Assembly (NCBI GenBank): GCA_023423405.1
Contig: JAFAFR010000059.1
Location: forward strand, 32,201-96,200
Direction: 5' to 3'
DNA: 64,000 bases
Source of the DNA: Bacteroidota bacterium
GTDB taxonomy: Bacteria; Bacteroidota; Bacteroidia; Chitinophagales; Chitinophagaceae
The notes under the pieces are model-generated. The model was not told the DNA's origin. It did no database searches and saw only the letters and a list, made by a program, of their open reading frames with translations. A program made the position numbers and the translations under genes. Each line of letters starts with the position of its first letter. Positions within the stretch are counted from its first letter, which is position 1. Positions 25,669-34,145 of the stretch are shown one piece after another.

Positions 25669-28611
25669 TCAAAGGGTCCTTTTCACTTCTTCTTCTTCAA
25701 TGGCTACAATGGTATCGCCCACCTGGATGTCGGAGAAGTTCCGGATGGTAAGACCACATTCGTAGTTGTTGTTTACTTCCTTCACATCGTCCTTGTAGCG
25801 TTTCAGGCTGCCCAGTTCGGCAAAAGCGCCCTCTGTGCGGGGATAGATGAGCACGCCGTCGCGGTAGAGGCGGATCTTGCTGTCGCGCTTGATCTTGCCT
25901 TCGGTAACGAAACAGCCGGCCACGGTGGCTTTGTCGAATTTGTACACTTCGCGCACTTCCACCTGGGCCACTTCTTTCTCCTGCACTTTGGGTTCCAGCA
26001 TGCCTTCCATGGCGCTGCGGATCTCCTCGATGGCGTTGTAGATGATGCTGTAGGTCTTGATCTGCACCCCTTCGTTTTCGGCGAGACGCGCAGCCTGGTT
26101 GGAAGCCCTTACGTTAAAGCCGATCACGATGGCGTCGGAAGCAGTTGCCAGAAGTACATCGCTTTCGGTGATGGCGCCCACGGCTTTGTGCACCACCGAT
26201 ACGGCGATCTCTTCCGTGCTTTGTTTGATGAGAGAATCACTGAGCGCTTCTACGGAACCGTCCACATCGCCCTTGATGATGAGGTTGAGCTGTTTGAAGT
26301 TGCCCAGCGCCAGGCGGCGGCCGATCTCGTCGAGGGTAATGTGTTTCTTGGTGCGGATGCCCTGTTCGCGCAGGATCTGGGCGCGGCGGCTGGCCACTTC
26401 CTTGGCTTCGCTTTCGTCGTCGTACACTTTGAAGGTTTCACCGGCCTGGGGCGCACCGTTCAGCCCGAGGATCAGCACCGGTGTGGAAGGCGGCGCGGAG
26501 TCCATTTTTTTGTTGCGTTCGTTGAACATGGCTTTCACCCTTCCGTAATACTGGCCCGATACCACGATATCGCCCTGGTCGAGGGTTCCGTTCTGTACCA
26601 GCACAGTAGCCACATAACCGCGGCCCTTGTCGAGGGAGGCTTCGATGATGGTACCGTTGGCCTCCCGGTCGGGGTTGGCTTTGAGGTCCAGCAGTTCGGC
26701 TTCGAGCAGGATCTTTTCCAGGAGCAGGTCTACGTTCAGGCCTTTTTTGGCGCTGAGTTCCTGGCTCTGGTATTTACCGCCCCATTCCTCCACGAGGATA
26801 TTCATCTGGGAAAGCTGTTCGTATATTTTCTGCGGATTGGCTCCGTCCTTATCGATCTTGTTGATAGCAAAGATCATGGGAACGCCGGCAGCCTGTGCAT
26901 GGCTGATGGCTTCCTTGGTTTGCGGCATCACAGCGTCGTCGGCGGCGACCACGATCACGGCGATATCAGTCACTTTGGCGCCACGGGCACGCATAGCCGT
27001 AAAGGCTTCGTGACCCGGCGTATCGAGGAAGGTGATCTTTTTGCCTTCGGCCACATCCACGGTATAGGCGCCGATGTGCTGGGTGATGCCACCGGCCTCG
27101 CCGGCTACCACGTTGGCGCTGCGGATATAGTCGAGCAGGGAGGTTTTACCGTGGTCAACGTGACCCATGATGGTAACGATGGGAGAACGCGGTTTCAGGT
27201 CTTCCGGATCGTCCACTACTTCTTCGTCGTCCATTTCCTCCATATCGTCGATGCCGATGAATTCCACGTTGAAGCCGAATTCATTAGCCACCAGTTCGAT
27301 CACTTCTGCGTCGAGGCGCTGGTTGATGGACACCATCATGCCGAGACCCATACACTTGCCGATCACTTCGGCATAGCTTACGTCCATCAGGCTGGCGAGT
27401 TCGCTTACGCTGATGAATTCGGTTACCTGCAGCGTTGTGTCCTGCAGTTCGTTGCCTTCCTGTTCCAGTTGTCCCTGGCGTTTTTCACGGAGGCGGCGCG
27501 ATTTGATGCTGCGGCCCTTATTGCTGCTACCGGCCATTTTGGCCTGGGTTTGGCGGATCTTTTCCTGGATCTCTTTCTGGTCGATCTCCTTCACTTCGCG
27601 CGGGTTCTGGCGCTGGGGACGCTGACCACCGCGGTTACCACCCTGGCCCTGGCCACCGGGACGATTGAAACGGTTGCCACCCTGGCCCTGCTGGCCCTGG
27701 CCGCCGCGGAAACCACCCTGCTGCTGGCCGCTGGCCTGCTGGCGGGTAATATTTTCGCCCTTCTTATCGATAGGAATGCGCTTGCGCTGGCGTTTGGTGT
27801 CGCCACCGGGCGCTGCTGTGCCCGGCGCCGCAGCGCGGGGACGCGTATCGCTGTCTACCGGAAGCTGGATCTTACCCATGATCTTGGGACCTGTAAGCCT
27901 TTGGGCCTGGATATTTTCGATAACGGGAGGCACATCGCTCTCTTCCGTAGGTTTCTCTGTAGGTGTTTCCGGGGCCTCGGCAGTTACTGCTTCGGGCTGG
28001 CCGGCCACTTTCTCAGGCTCCTGCGTGGGCGCCTGTTCGGGTTGCTCCGGCGTTTCCTGGGGAGCGCGGGACTGCTTGCGCGGGCGGGTAGAAGAATCGA
28101 TGGCCGACAGGTCGATCTTGTCGACGATCCTGGGCCCTTCGATGGTGGGCGTTTCCGGCTTATGGACCTCGGCAACGGGTTCTTCCTCGGGCTTTTGTGC
28201 AGCCACGGGTTCGGAAGCGGGCTTTTCTACTTCGGCTATTATGGGCTCGGGTGCTTTTTCCGGAGCCACGGCCACGGGTTCCGGGCGCGGCGATTCAACA
28301 ACAGGCTTTTCCTCTTTGGCGGGCTCTGCTTTTTTCACTTCCTTCCGGAACAGTACTTCTTCCTCTTCTTTTTTCTTCTTTTCCTGGACGCTGCCTTTGG
28401 GCAGGTCGATCTGATCGCTCTTGATCTTGGCCACTTTGTCTCCCTGGAACTCACGCTGGAGGGCATTGTACATGTCTTCCGTGAGTTTGGAGGTGGGTTT
28501 CAGATCCTCGCGGTCAAAACCTTTGCTTGCCAGGAAGTCCACCAGCGTATCCTTGCCGATATTGAACTCCTTGGCGGCTGCCATCAATCTGGGTGTTGTT
28601 GTTTCTGCCAT
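25669..28611 (-). CDS. infB: Translation initiation factor IF-2
   Basis: A 980-residue GTPase that brings initiator tRNA to the 30S subunit. An IF2_N domain forms the start (residues 1-55). A long Pro/Glu/Ala-rich and then Gly/Arg/Gln-rich linker follows (about 75-345), and the G domain starts at about 480 with GHVDHGKT, DTPGHEAF and NKIDKDG. Domains II, III and IV follow. The low-complexity linker explains the extra length relative to about 890 residues in E. coli and is normal for Bacteroidota. It is the last gene of the classic rimP-nusA-infB operon. A long antisense frame opposite it is a codon-bias shadow. Confidence 0.98.
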   Translation of the reverse strand: MAETTTPRLMAAAKEFNIGKDTLVDFLASKGFDREDLKPTSKLTEDMYNALQREFQGDKVAKIKSDQIDLPKGSVQEKKKKEEEEVLFRKEVKKAEPAKEEKPVVESPRPEPVAVAPEKAPEPIIAEVEKPASEPVAAQKPEEEPVAEVHKPETPTIEGPRIVDKIDLSAIDSSTRPRKQSRAPQETPEQPEQAPTQEPEKVAGQPEAVTAEAPETPTEKPTEESDVPPVIENIQAQRLTGPKIMGKIQLPVDSDTRPRAAAPGTAAPGGDTKRQRKRIPIDKKGENITRQQASGQQQGGFRGGQGQQGQGGNRFNRPGGQGQGGNRGGQRPQRQNPREVKEIDQKEIQEKIRQTQAKMAGSSNKGRSIKSRRLREKRQGQLEQEGNELQDTTLQVTEFISVSELASLMDVSYAEVIGKCMGLGMMVSINQRLDAEVIELVANEFGFNVEFIGIDDMEEMDDEEVVDDPEDLKPRSPIVTIMGHVDHGKTSLLDYIRSANVVAGEAGGITQHIGAYTVDVAEGKKITFLDTPGHEAFTAMRARGAKVTDIAVIVVAADDAVMPQTKEAISHAQAAGVPMIFAINKIDKDGANPQKIYEQLSQMNILVEEWGGKYQSQELSAKKGLNVDLLLEKILLEAELLDLKANPDREANGTIIEASLDKGRGYVATVLVQNGTLDQGDIVVSGQYYGRVKAMFNERNKKMDSAPPSTPVLILGLNGAPQAGETFKVYDDESEAKEVASRRAQILREQGIRTKKHITLDEIGRRLALGNFKQLNLIIKGDVDGSVEALSDSLIKQSTEEIAVSVVHKAVGAITESDVLLATASDAIVIGFNVRASNQAARLAENEGVQIKTYSIIYNAIEEIRSAMEGMLEPKVQEKEVAQVEVREVYKFDKATVAGCFVTEGKIKRDSKIRLYRDGVLIYPRTEGAFAELGSLKRYKDDVKEVNNNYECGLTIRNFSDIQVGDTIVAIEEEEVKRTL

Positions 28612-28635
28612 TTAATTCTTCTGAGTAAACAGATT

Positions 28636-29883
28636 TTATTCTTTTTCGAACTCTTCCTTCACGATGCGCTTCACATCTTCGATGGTTTCGCGCTCAAGGT
28701 CGGTTCTTCTTTCTAATTCGTCAACTGTAAGGTCCAAAACGCTGCGTGCGGTGTCGCAACCAATGCGTTTCAGTTCGTCGATGATCCAGGTTTCGATCTC
28801 ATCACTGAATTCATCGAGGTCGATATCGTATTCGGCTTCCTCTCCTTCATTGTCGCGGAATACATCAATGGTCAGGCCTGTCAGTTCCTGGGCCAGTTTG
28901 ATGTTCACCCCTTTACGGCCAATGGCGAGGGAAACCTGGTCGGGTTTCAGGAATACGTTTACATGGTGGCGTTCGTTGTCGAGCTCCATGCTGGTGATCT
29001 TGGCGGGCGTAAGCGAACGCTGGATCAGCAACTGCTGGTTGTTGGTCCAGTTGATCACATCGATGTTTTCATTCTTCAGTTCGCGAACGATACCATGGAT
29101 GCGGCTTCCTTTCATACCCACGCAGGCACCAACCGGATCGATCCGGTCATCGTAGGATTCTACGGCTACTTTGGCCCGCTCGCCGGGTTCACGCACGATC
29201 TTTTTGATCACGATCAGCCCGTCGAAAATTTCCGGGACCTCAATTTCCAGCAATTTAGCCAAGAAAGACGGACTGGTGCGCGATAAAATGATCACCGGGC
29301 TGTTATTTTTCAGTTCCACCTTTTTTACCACGGCGCGGATGGTTTCTCCTTTCTTGAAATAGTCCTGGGGAATCTGCTCACTTTTCGGAAGGATCAGTTC
29401 ATTTCCTTCTTCGTCCAGCAGCAGGATTTCTTTTTTCCATACCTGGTACACTTCCGCGTTGATGATGTCTCCCACGCGGTCGCCGTATTTTTTCACCAGT
29501 ACATTCTTTTTCAGGTCGCTGATACGGCTGGCAAGGGTTTGCTTGGCGGCCAGGATGGCCCGGCGGCCGAAGTCCAGGATCTCCACTTCTTCATACAGTT
29601 CTTCACCTACTTCGTAGTCGGGCTCGATCTTGCGGGCATCGCTGTAGGCGATCTCCGCCAGCGGGTCTTCCACGGCGCCATCTTCCACGATGGTGCGGCG
29701 ACGCACGATCTCCAGATCGCCTTTTTCGGCGTTCACGATAACGTCGAAATTGTCGTCGGCGCCATATTTTTTCCGCAGCAGGGTTTTGAACACATCTTCC
29801 ACCACTTTCATCATGGTCGGACGGTCAATGTTTTCCGCCTCTTTGAAGTCCTGGAATGCTTCGATCAGATTGATACTTGCCAT
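28636..29883 (-). CDS. nusA: Transcription termination/antitermination factor NusA
   Basis: A 415-residue RNA polymerase-binding factor controlling pausing, termination and antitermination. The N-terminal polymerase-binding domain covers residues 1-130, the S1 domain about 130-205 and two KH domains about 230-345 (VGACVGMKGSRIHGIVREL; VSLAIGRKGVNIKLAQEL). The C-terminus has a short acidic segment and one helix-hairpin-like domain (CDTARSVLDLTVDELERR). It lacks the long duplicated tail of the E. coli protein, as usual in this phylum. The stop of rimP lies 12 nt upstream. NusA regulates its own operon in other bacteria, which makes the leader hairpin at 30376-30399 of interest. Confidence 0.97.
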   Translation of the reverse strand: MASINLIEAFQDFKEAENIDRPTMMKVVEDVFKTLLRKKYGADDNFDVIVNAEKGDLEIVRRRTIVEDGAVEDPLAEIAYSDARKIEPDYEVGEELYEEVEILDFGRRAILAAKQTLASRISDLKKNVLVKKYGDRVGDIINAEVYQVWKKEILLLDEEGNELILPKSEQIPQDYFKKGETIRAVVKKVELKNNSPVIILSRTSPSFLAKLLEIEVPEIFDGLIVIKKIVREPGERAKVAVESYDDRIDPVGACVGMKGSRIHGIVRELKNENIDVINWTNNQQLLIQRSLTPAKITSMELDNERHHVNVFLKPDQVSLAIGRKGVNIKLAQELTGLTIDVFRDNEGEEAEYDIDLDEFSDEIETWIIDELKRIGCDTARSVLDLTVDELERRTDLERETIEDVKRIVKEEFEKE

Positions 29884-29894
29884 TGTGGTACTAT

Positions 29895-30365
29895 TTAGAA
29901 AACTACCTGAATTTTTGTTTGTTTTATATTATCAAATAATAAGGAATGGGTGATCAGCTCCTTCTTTTTGTTTTTTCCCTTTGATTCTTCCAGCACGATA
30001 CCGTCTTCGGTCACTTCCTGCAGCAGGCCGGTGATCTTTGTACCGTCGTTCAGGGTCACTTCGGCGTGCCGGCCCTGGTTCTTTTTGTACTGGCGCCACA
30101 TTTTAAGGGGCTCGTCCAGGCCGGGAGAAGAAACTTCCAGCGAAAAATCCCCTTCGGGAAACCAGCCGGCCTCTTCTATCTTTTTATAGAGTGCCCGGTT
30201 ATAGAAGGCGCAGCGGGCAATATTCACGCCGGAATCCGCGTCCAGGAATACTTTGATGTTGTGGGTGGGTTTTATCCGCACTTCCACCAGGAAATAATCC
30301 GGCTCCTCCTCCAGCAGCTCCGACAGGAACTGGCTGACCTCCTGTATCAGTGTTTCGTTTGTCAT
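29895..30365 (-). CDS. rimP: Ribosome maturation factor RimP
   Basis: A 156-residue factor for assembly of the 30S subunit. I start at the ATG at 30365 (MTNETLIQEV), the usual beginning of the family; the open frame continues upstream into the leader but is unlike RimP. The N-terminal alpha/beta domain runs to about residue 80 with the family blocks VEVRIKPTHNIKVFLDAD and LEVSSPGLDEPLK. The SH3-like C-terminal domain carries VTLNDGTKITGLL. It is the first gene of the rimP-nusA-infB operon, with a promoter at 30420-30451 and a strong hairpin in its leader. Confidence 0.96.
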   Translation of the reverse strand: MTNETLIQEVSQFLSELLEEEPDYFLVEVRIKPTHNIKVFLDADSGVNIARCAFYNRALYKKIEEAGWFPEGDFSLEVSSPGLDEPLKMWRQYKKNQGRHAEVTLNDGTKITGLLQEVTEDGIVLEESKGKNKKKELITHSLLFDNIKQTKIQVVF

Positions 30366-30375
30366 GAAAATAGAA

Positions 30376-30399
30376 GAAGGGAACGCTTCCGTTCCCTTC
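30376..30399 (-). promoter_or_regulatory. Strong hairpin in the rimP-nusA-infB leader (possible attenuator)
   Basis: A perfect 10-bp inverted repeat (GAAGGGAACG at 30376-30385 and its complement at 30390-30399) encloses a 4-nt loop. In the transcript it is followed by the U-rich stretch UUCUAUUUUC and then the rimP start codon. It lies between the promoter and the ATG, so it can act either as a terminator-type attenuator or as a translational block. Confidence 0.6.
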
Positions 30400-30419
30400 C
30401 GTTGATTCTTTAACCAGTG

Positions 30420-30451
30420 CAAATGTAGGAAGAAAGCGGATTGCTTCCAAA
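30420..30451 (-). promoter_or_regulatory. Promoter of the rimP-nusA-infB operon
   Basis: On the minus strand, TTTG (30451-30448), a 20-nt spacer and TACATTTG (30427-30420) match the Bacteroidota housekeeping promoter fully. The ATG of rimP is about 55 nt downstream. Confidence 0.7.
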
Positions 30452-30601
30452 TCTTCCACAGTCTCTTTAAACGCCGTTGCGCCTGTCTCACGTGCAGCCC
30501 CAATGTGCAGGGGGTGCCGCACAAATGCTTAGAAAATGCTAAGATTAGCGGCCGGCCGCACTGTTTCGTTGCAGCGGCAAGGCCGGTGGCCGGAAAGGGA
30601 T

Positions 30602-30609
30602 TATCTTTG
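30602..30609 (+). promoter_or_regulatory. Minus-7 box of the DUF4834 gene
   Basis: TATCTTTG matches TAnnTTTG perfectly and lies 7 nt before the ATG at 30617. No clear TTTG is seen at the usual upstream distance. Confidence 0.45.
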
Positions 30610-30616
30610 CAGGGCT

Positions 30617-30883
30617 ATGCTGAAGACAATTCTCCTGGTACTGCTGGCTTATATAGCCTACCGGTTCATTTTCGGTTTTGTTATCCCGGTTAGCCGCGCT
30701 ACGCGGAACATGCGCCGCCAGTTCAAAGCGGCCCAGGAACAGATGGAGGAGCAAATGCGCGCGCAGCAGGGTTACCAGCAGGGCGGCAGCCAGGACAGGG
30801 AAGCCACGATTAACGGGGCTGCTCCTGATCAGCGGACAAAAGAGATAAAAAAAGAATACATCGATTTCGAAGAGATTAAATAG
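30617..30883 (+). CDS. DUF4834-type small membrane protein
   Basis: An 88-residue protein with one N-terminal hydrophobic segment (residues 3-24, LVLLAYIAYRFIFGFVIPV), a basic and Gln-rich helical middle, and an acidic end IKKEYIDFEEIK. This combination, including the terminal YIDFEEIK, matches the Bacteroidota DUF4834 family, which has no known function. I start at the ATG at 30617, just after a minus-7 box; the longer frame upstream would include this promoter. It diverges from the rimP operon. Confidence 0.8.
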   Translation: MLKTILLVLLAYIAYRFIFGFVIPVSRATRNMRRQFKAAQEQMEEQMRAQQGYQQGGSQDREATINGAAPDQRTKEIKKEYIDFEEIK

Positions 30884-30960
30884 ATTTTAATCTTGCTTTT
30901 TTCGGGTTTCCTTAACTTGCCGGCTTTCAAAATTACCCAAACCCTGAAAAGCCAAAACCT

Positions 30961-32739
30961 ATGCATTCCTTCCGTTCCGGCCTGTTCGCTGTTCTTTGCC
31001 TCTTTGCTGCTACGGTTTCCTGCCGCAAACACGAACCCGGCCCTTCTGTTCCGCCTGCCATCAATGCAATCAAAGTAAAATCCGCCGGTGCACGTCCCGT
31101 GCTGATAAAGGAACTGGAAGGAAGCATCCAGTCCGACTCTATTTATTTCTACGTTCCCGAAGGCATTAACCTCAACGATGTTATACTGAGCTGTGACTAC
31201 CAGGGCGGTTCTCTTTACGTGAATGGCGCACCTGTTACAACTGCCGAAATCCGTGTGCAGCTCAGCGATCTTTCGCGGCTGTCGGTGGTTGCTCCCTCCG
31301 GCGAAGAGATCGTATACACGCTTGCTTTGAACAACTATCATGAAGAGGCATTGGTGGTCGACTCCTTTGTGGTGGAAAAATCGAAGAACCCCGACCTGCT
31401 GGAAGATATTGTGTTTCGTATAAAAGACGATACCATTTTTGGCGCCCTGCGCAGCCACATCACCAGCTTCCTGCCAACCATCACCACCAAGGCGACAGAA
31501 ATACTGGTGAATCGCCAGCCCTTCGATTCTGCAACTATCCAACTGACCAATGCCGGCATATCGCGTTTTTCTCTTGTCAGCGCCAATGGGTTCCGGAAGA
31601 GTTATGTCCTGGCAATAGAACAATTGCCGGCCTTTCCCCATGTTTTTATCAATACAGAAAACAGCCTTCCCGTTGTGAGTAAGGAAACCTACCTGAAAGC
31701 GGATCTCCTGGTGGATGGCGTTGCATTATTTTCGAACTATACCGGCCCCACCAGTATCAAGGGACGGGGCAATTCCACCTTTACCTTCCCTAAAAAACCC
31801 TACCGGCTCAAGCTTGATAAAAAGGCTTCCCTGTTTGGGCTGCCCGAGGCTAAAAACTGGGTGTTGCTGGCCAACTACCTCGATGAGGTCCATATGCTGA
31901 ACGCCGTGGCATTCAAAATCGGCGAGCTGCTGCATATGCCTTACATCAATCATTCGATTCCTGTTGAAGTGACTTTAAACGGTATGTATCAGGGTCTTTA
32001 CCAGGCCACAGAACAGCTTGAGGAAGGAGAGAACCGTGTAGCAGTGGGAAAAGATGGATGGCTGCTGGAATTGGACGAATGGTTCGACGAGGACTGGCGG
32101 TTCCGCACTTCCCATTATGAGCTGCCGGTGATGGTGAAACATCCCGAACTCGAATCTGCCGCGGAGATGGTTCCCATGCAGGAGTTGTTCCAGCAGTTGG
32201 AAGACGCTCTCCTGGCGCCCGATTTTCCTGAGAACCAATACCGCGACCTGATCGACCTTGGATCTGCAGCGGATTTCATTCTTGCCAACCTTATTACCGA
32301 TAACGGGGAAGTCGATTATCCAAAAAGTACCTATATGCATAAAAAGGCAGGTGGAAAACTGCATTTTGGACCGTTGTGGGATTTTGACTTTGGTTTTGGT
32401 TACCCCGAGTATCCGGTGGGAGGCAAGCATTTCATAGAATACGACAATCCGCTTTTCAACCGGCCGGAGTTTCACGGCAGCGTATTTTTCAGCCGTCTGC
32501 TGGAGGACCCCCAGCTCAAACAATTGCTGAAAGATAAGTGGCAGGCCTTCAAACAGGACGGCATGCCGCAGTTAAAGGCCTACCTCGATAATTACAGTGC
32601 TGCCATTGCTGATGCCAGAGCCCGCGATGTTGCAGTATGGCAGCGGGGTGACGAAGATTTTACAGCTGAATTCAGTCGGCTGGACGCCTGGATAAAGGGC
32701 CGGGTGTATTATATAGACCAGTATCTTTCGGTTTTATAA
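30961..32739 (+). CDS. CotH-kinase-like lipoprotein
   Basis: A 592-residue lipoprotein: the signal ends in AATVSC with Cys21 as anchor. Residues about 30-225 form strand-rich, Ig-like domains. The rest is a CotH domain, with IKGRGNSTFTFPKKPYRLKL (start of the kinase-like core), a middle FFDEDW-like acidic block (LLELDEWFDEDWRF) and HFGPLWDFDFGFG, which holds the metal-binding Asp-Phe-Asp. CotH proteins are atypical protein kinases; secreted bacterial members such as this may phosphorylate extracellular proteins. Here the target is unknown. The gene is separated from DUF4834 by 77 nt on the same strand. Confidence 0.88.
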   Translation: MHSFRSGLFAVLCLFAATVSCRKHEPGPSVPPAINAIKVKSAGARPVLIKELEGSIQSDSIYFYVPEGINLNDVILSCDYQGGSLYVNGAPVTTAEIRVQLSDLSRLSVVAPSGEEIVYTLALNNYHEEALVVDSFVVEKSKNPDLLEDIVFRIKDDTIFGALRSHITSFLPTITTKATEILVNRQPFDSATIQLTNAGISRFSLVSANGFRKSYVLAIEQLPAFPHVFINTENSLPVVSKETYLKADLLVDGVALFSNYTGPTSIKGRGNSTFTFPKKPYRLKLDKKASLFGLPEAKNWVLLANYLDEVHMLNAVAFKIGELLHMPYINHSIPVEVTLNGMYQGLYQATEQLEEGENRVAVGKDGWLLELDEWFDEDWRFRTSHYELPVMVKHPELESAAEMVPMQELFQQLEDALLAPDFPENQYRDLIDLGSAADFILANLITDNGEVDYPKSTYMHKKAGGKLHFGPLWDFDFGFGYPEYPVGGKHFIEYDNPLFNRPEFHGSVFFSRLLEDPQLKQLLKDKWQAFKQDGMPQLKAYLDNYSAAIADARARDVAVWQRGDEDFTAEFSRLDAWIKGRVYYIDQYLSVL

Positions 32740-32777
32740 GCATCAGCGGGGTACGGGATTTCTTTTGGGTCTCTCAC

Positions 32778-33386
32778 TCAAAGATCCAGTTGCAATACGG
32801 TTTTGCCGGGTTCCAGGTGCAGGCCTTTGATGCCGGCAGCGACGGCGCCCTCCACGTTGGGCAGAGTGTCATCGATGAATATGGATTCGGCGGCAAGCAG
32901 TCCCGCATCTTCCAGCAAAGCTGTGTAGGAGCCGGGATAGGGTTTTCTTTTCCCAAATACATGTGAATAATAAGCTTTCTCGAAATAATCATCGAAGGGC
33001 TTTCCGGGGAAGGTTTTACTGAAGCTTTCCTGGAAGGCATCGTGGTGAAAGGCGTTGGTGTTGCTGTAGAGAAAAACGCGGTAGCGTTTTCCGAGTGCGT
33101 CGAGCCAGTCCACTCTTTCCTGCGGGAAGTCGAGCAGCATGGCGTTCCAGGCTGTGGTGATGGCGGCATCGTTTTGTTCGAGCTTTGTCTCCGTGCGGAA
33201 ATGCTGCAGAAATTCTTCTTTCCCCAGGTGGCCTGTTTCGAGCGCTTCAAAAAGCGGCGAGGCTTTGAACTGGGAGAAGTGGGTGTTGAAATCGGGCAGG
33301 CCCAGTTCTGCAAAAGCCGCTTCTGTTTTGGCAAAGCTGAGGTTGAGCAGTACGCCGCCGAGGTCGAGAATGATGTTTTTGATCAC
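32778..33386 (-). CDS. HAD-superfamily phosphatase (YihX-like)
   Basis: A 202-residue soluble hydrolase. Motif I is IILDLGGVLLN: the nucleophilic Asp is present, while the second acidic position is Gly, as is usual in the DLGGVL subgroup (YihX-like, epoxide hydrolase N-domain-like). Motif II is FLYSNTN, motif III contains the Lys of GKRKPYPGSY, and motif IV is FIDDTLPNVEGA. Members dephosphorylate sugar phosphates such as glucose 1-phosphate; the actual substrate cannot be told. It converges with the CotH gene, with 38 nt between them, and diverges from the toxin-antitoxin module. Confidence 0.9.
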   Translation of the reverse strand: MIKNIILDLGGVLLNLSFAKTEAAFAELGLPDFNTHFSQFKASPLFEALETGHLGKEEFLQHFRTETKLEQNDAAITTAWNAMLLDFPQERVDWLDALGKRYRVFLYSNTNAFHHDAFQESFSKTFPGKPFDDYFEKAYYSHVFGKRKPYPGSYTALLEDAGLLAAESIFIDDTLPNVEGAVAAGIKGLHLEPGKTVLQLDL

Positions 33387-33423
33387 GGGAAGAATTGTAA
33401 AGTGAAGTTATGGAATAGTGACT

Positions 33424-33470
33424 TACGTATATTTCTGGAAAATACGTATATTTCCGGAAATCGCATGCGA
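33424..33470 (+). promoter_or_regulatory. Repeated palindromic operator of the toxin-antitoxin module
   Basis: Two 18-bp direct repeats (33424-33441 and 33443-33460), TACGTATATTTCYGGAAA, differ at one base and are spaced 19 bp centre to centre. The second ends in the perfect palindrome TTTCCGGAAA, and a further palindrome TCGCATGCGA (33461-33470) runs into the antitoxin start codon. This is typical for an autoregulated ribbon-helix-helix antitoxin. Confidence 0.6.
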
Positions 33471-33718
33471 TGACAACAAAACTCACGCTGAGCATTAGCG
33501 AAAAAACCATCCAACGGGCCAGGTTGGTTTCGCGCAAAAGAGGTAAAAGTATCAGCAAGCTGGTGGAAGAATACCTGGACGCACTTAGTGCGGCAGAAGA
33601 TCGTAAAGAATCGCCCATTGCCAGGATAGAGGAGATGCTTGCAGGGAAAATAACGCATCCCCACCTGGATTGGAAAGATGTCAAAACGCGTCAGCTCAAA
33701 AAGAAATATGGTATATAG
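33470..33718 (+). CDS. DUF6364-type antitoxin
   Basis: An 82-residue protein. The first 45 residues (MTTKLTLSISEKTIQRARLV then KRGKSISKLVEEYLDAL) follow the ribbon-helix-helix pattern of DUF6364/VapB-like antitoxins: a short strand, two helices and DNA binding as a dimer. The C-terminal part (HPHLDWKDVKTRQLKKKYG) would wrap around the toxin. The start codon is inside a palindromic operator, and the stop overlaps the PIN toxin frame by 11 nt, so the two are translationally coupled. Confidence 0.85.
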   Translation: MTTKLTLSISEKTIQRARLVSRKRGKSISKLVEEYLDALSAAEDRKESPIARIEEMLAGKITHPHLDWKDVKTRQLKKKYGI

Positions 33719-34145
33719 CATTTTTTGCGATACGAATGTTTACCTGGACCACTTACTGCAGCGTACCCGCGAATGGGATTATGCAAAGGGCATCTTTGTT
33801 TTGGCAGAACAAAAAGAAATTACTGTTTTCACTTCTTCTTCCAGTCTGATTAATGTACTGTACGCGCTCAAACAACAAAAGAAATTAACACAGCTCGATA
33901 TCATCAGCCTCATGCAGTATATGCTCAGTTATACTCAGTTGCTGCAGACAGACGATAAGGTTTTTATGGCAGCCCTGGCTTCCGGCTTCAACGATCTGGA
34001 AGATGCCATACAATACCACACCGCTCTTGTGGCAAAAAACATCGACTACTTTATTACATCCAATACAAAGGATTATAAAAAGGCAAGTCCATCATTGACT
34101 GTTCTTACTCCCAAACAATTCATAGCCTTATATCGTAGCAAATAA
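33708..34145 (+). CDS. PIN-domain toxin (VapC-like ribonuclease)
   Basis: A 145-residue PIN nuclease, the toxin of the module. Acidic residues expected for metal binding are Asp8 (IFCDTNVYLD), Asp99 (NDLEDAIQYHTA) and probably Asp122 (FITSNTKDYK). The Glu normally found near residue 48 is replaced by Asn (SSSSLINVLYAL), which is usual in the Bacteroidota COG5573-like group. I start at the ATG at 33708, which overlaps the antitoxin by 11 nt. VapC-type enzymes cut tRNA or rRNA. The 3' end overlaps the convergent gene at 34073-34825 by 73 nt. Confidence 0.85.
   Translation: MVYSIFCDTNVYLDHLLQRTREWDYAKGIFVLAEQKEITVFTSSSSLINVLYALKQQKKLTQLDIISLMQYMLSYTQLLQTDDKVFMAALASGFNDLEDAIQYHTALVAKNIDYFITSNTKDYKKASPSLTVLTPKQFIALYRSK

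Noticed and set aside
25606..28716. Long + strand open frame (over 1000 codons) opposite infB
   Set aside because: The minus-strand IF-2 is certain. The antisense frame is His/Phe/Leu-rich low-complexity, caused by codon bias, and has no domain.
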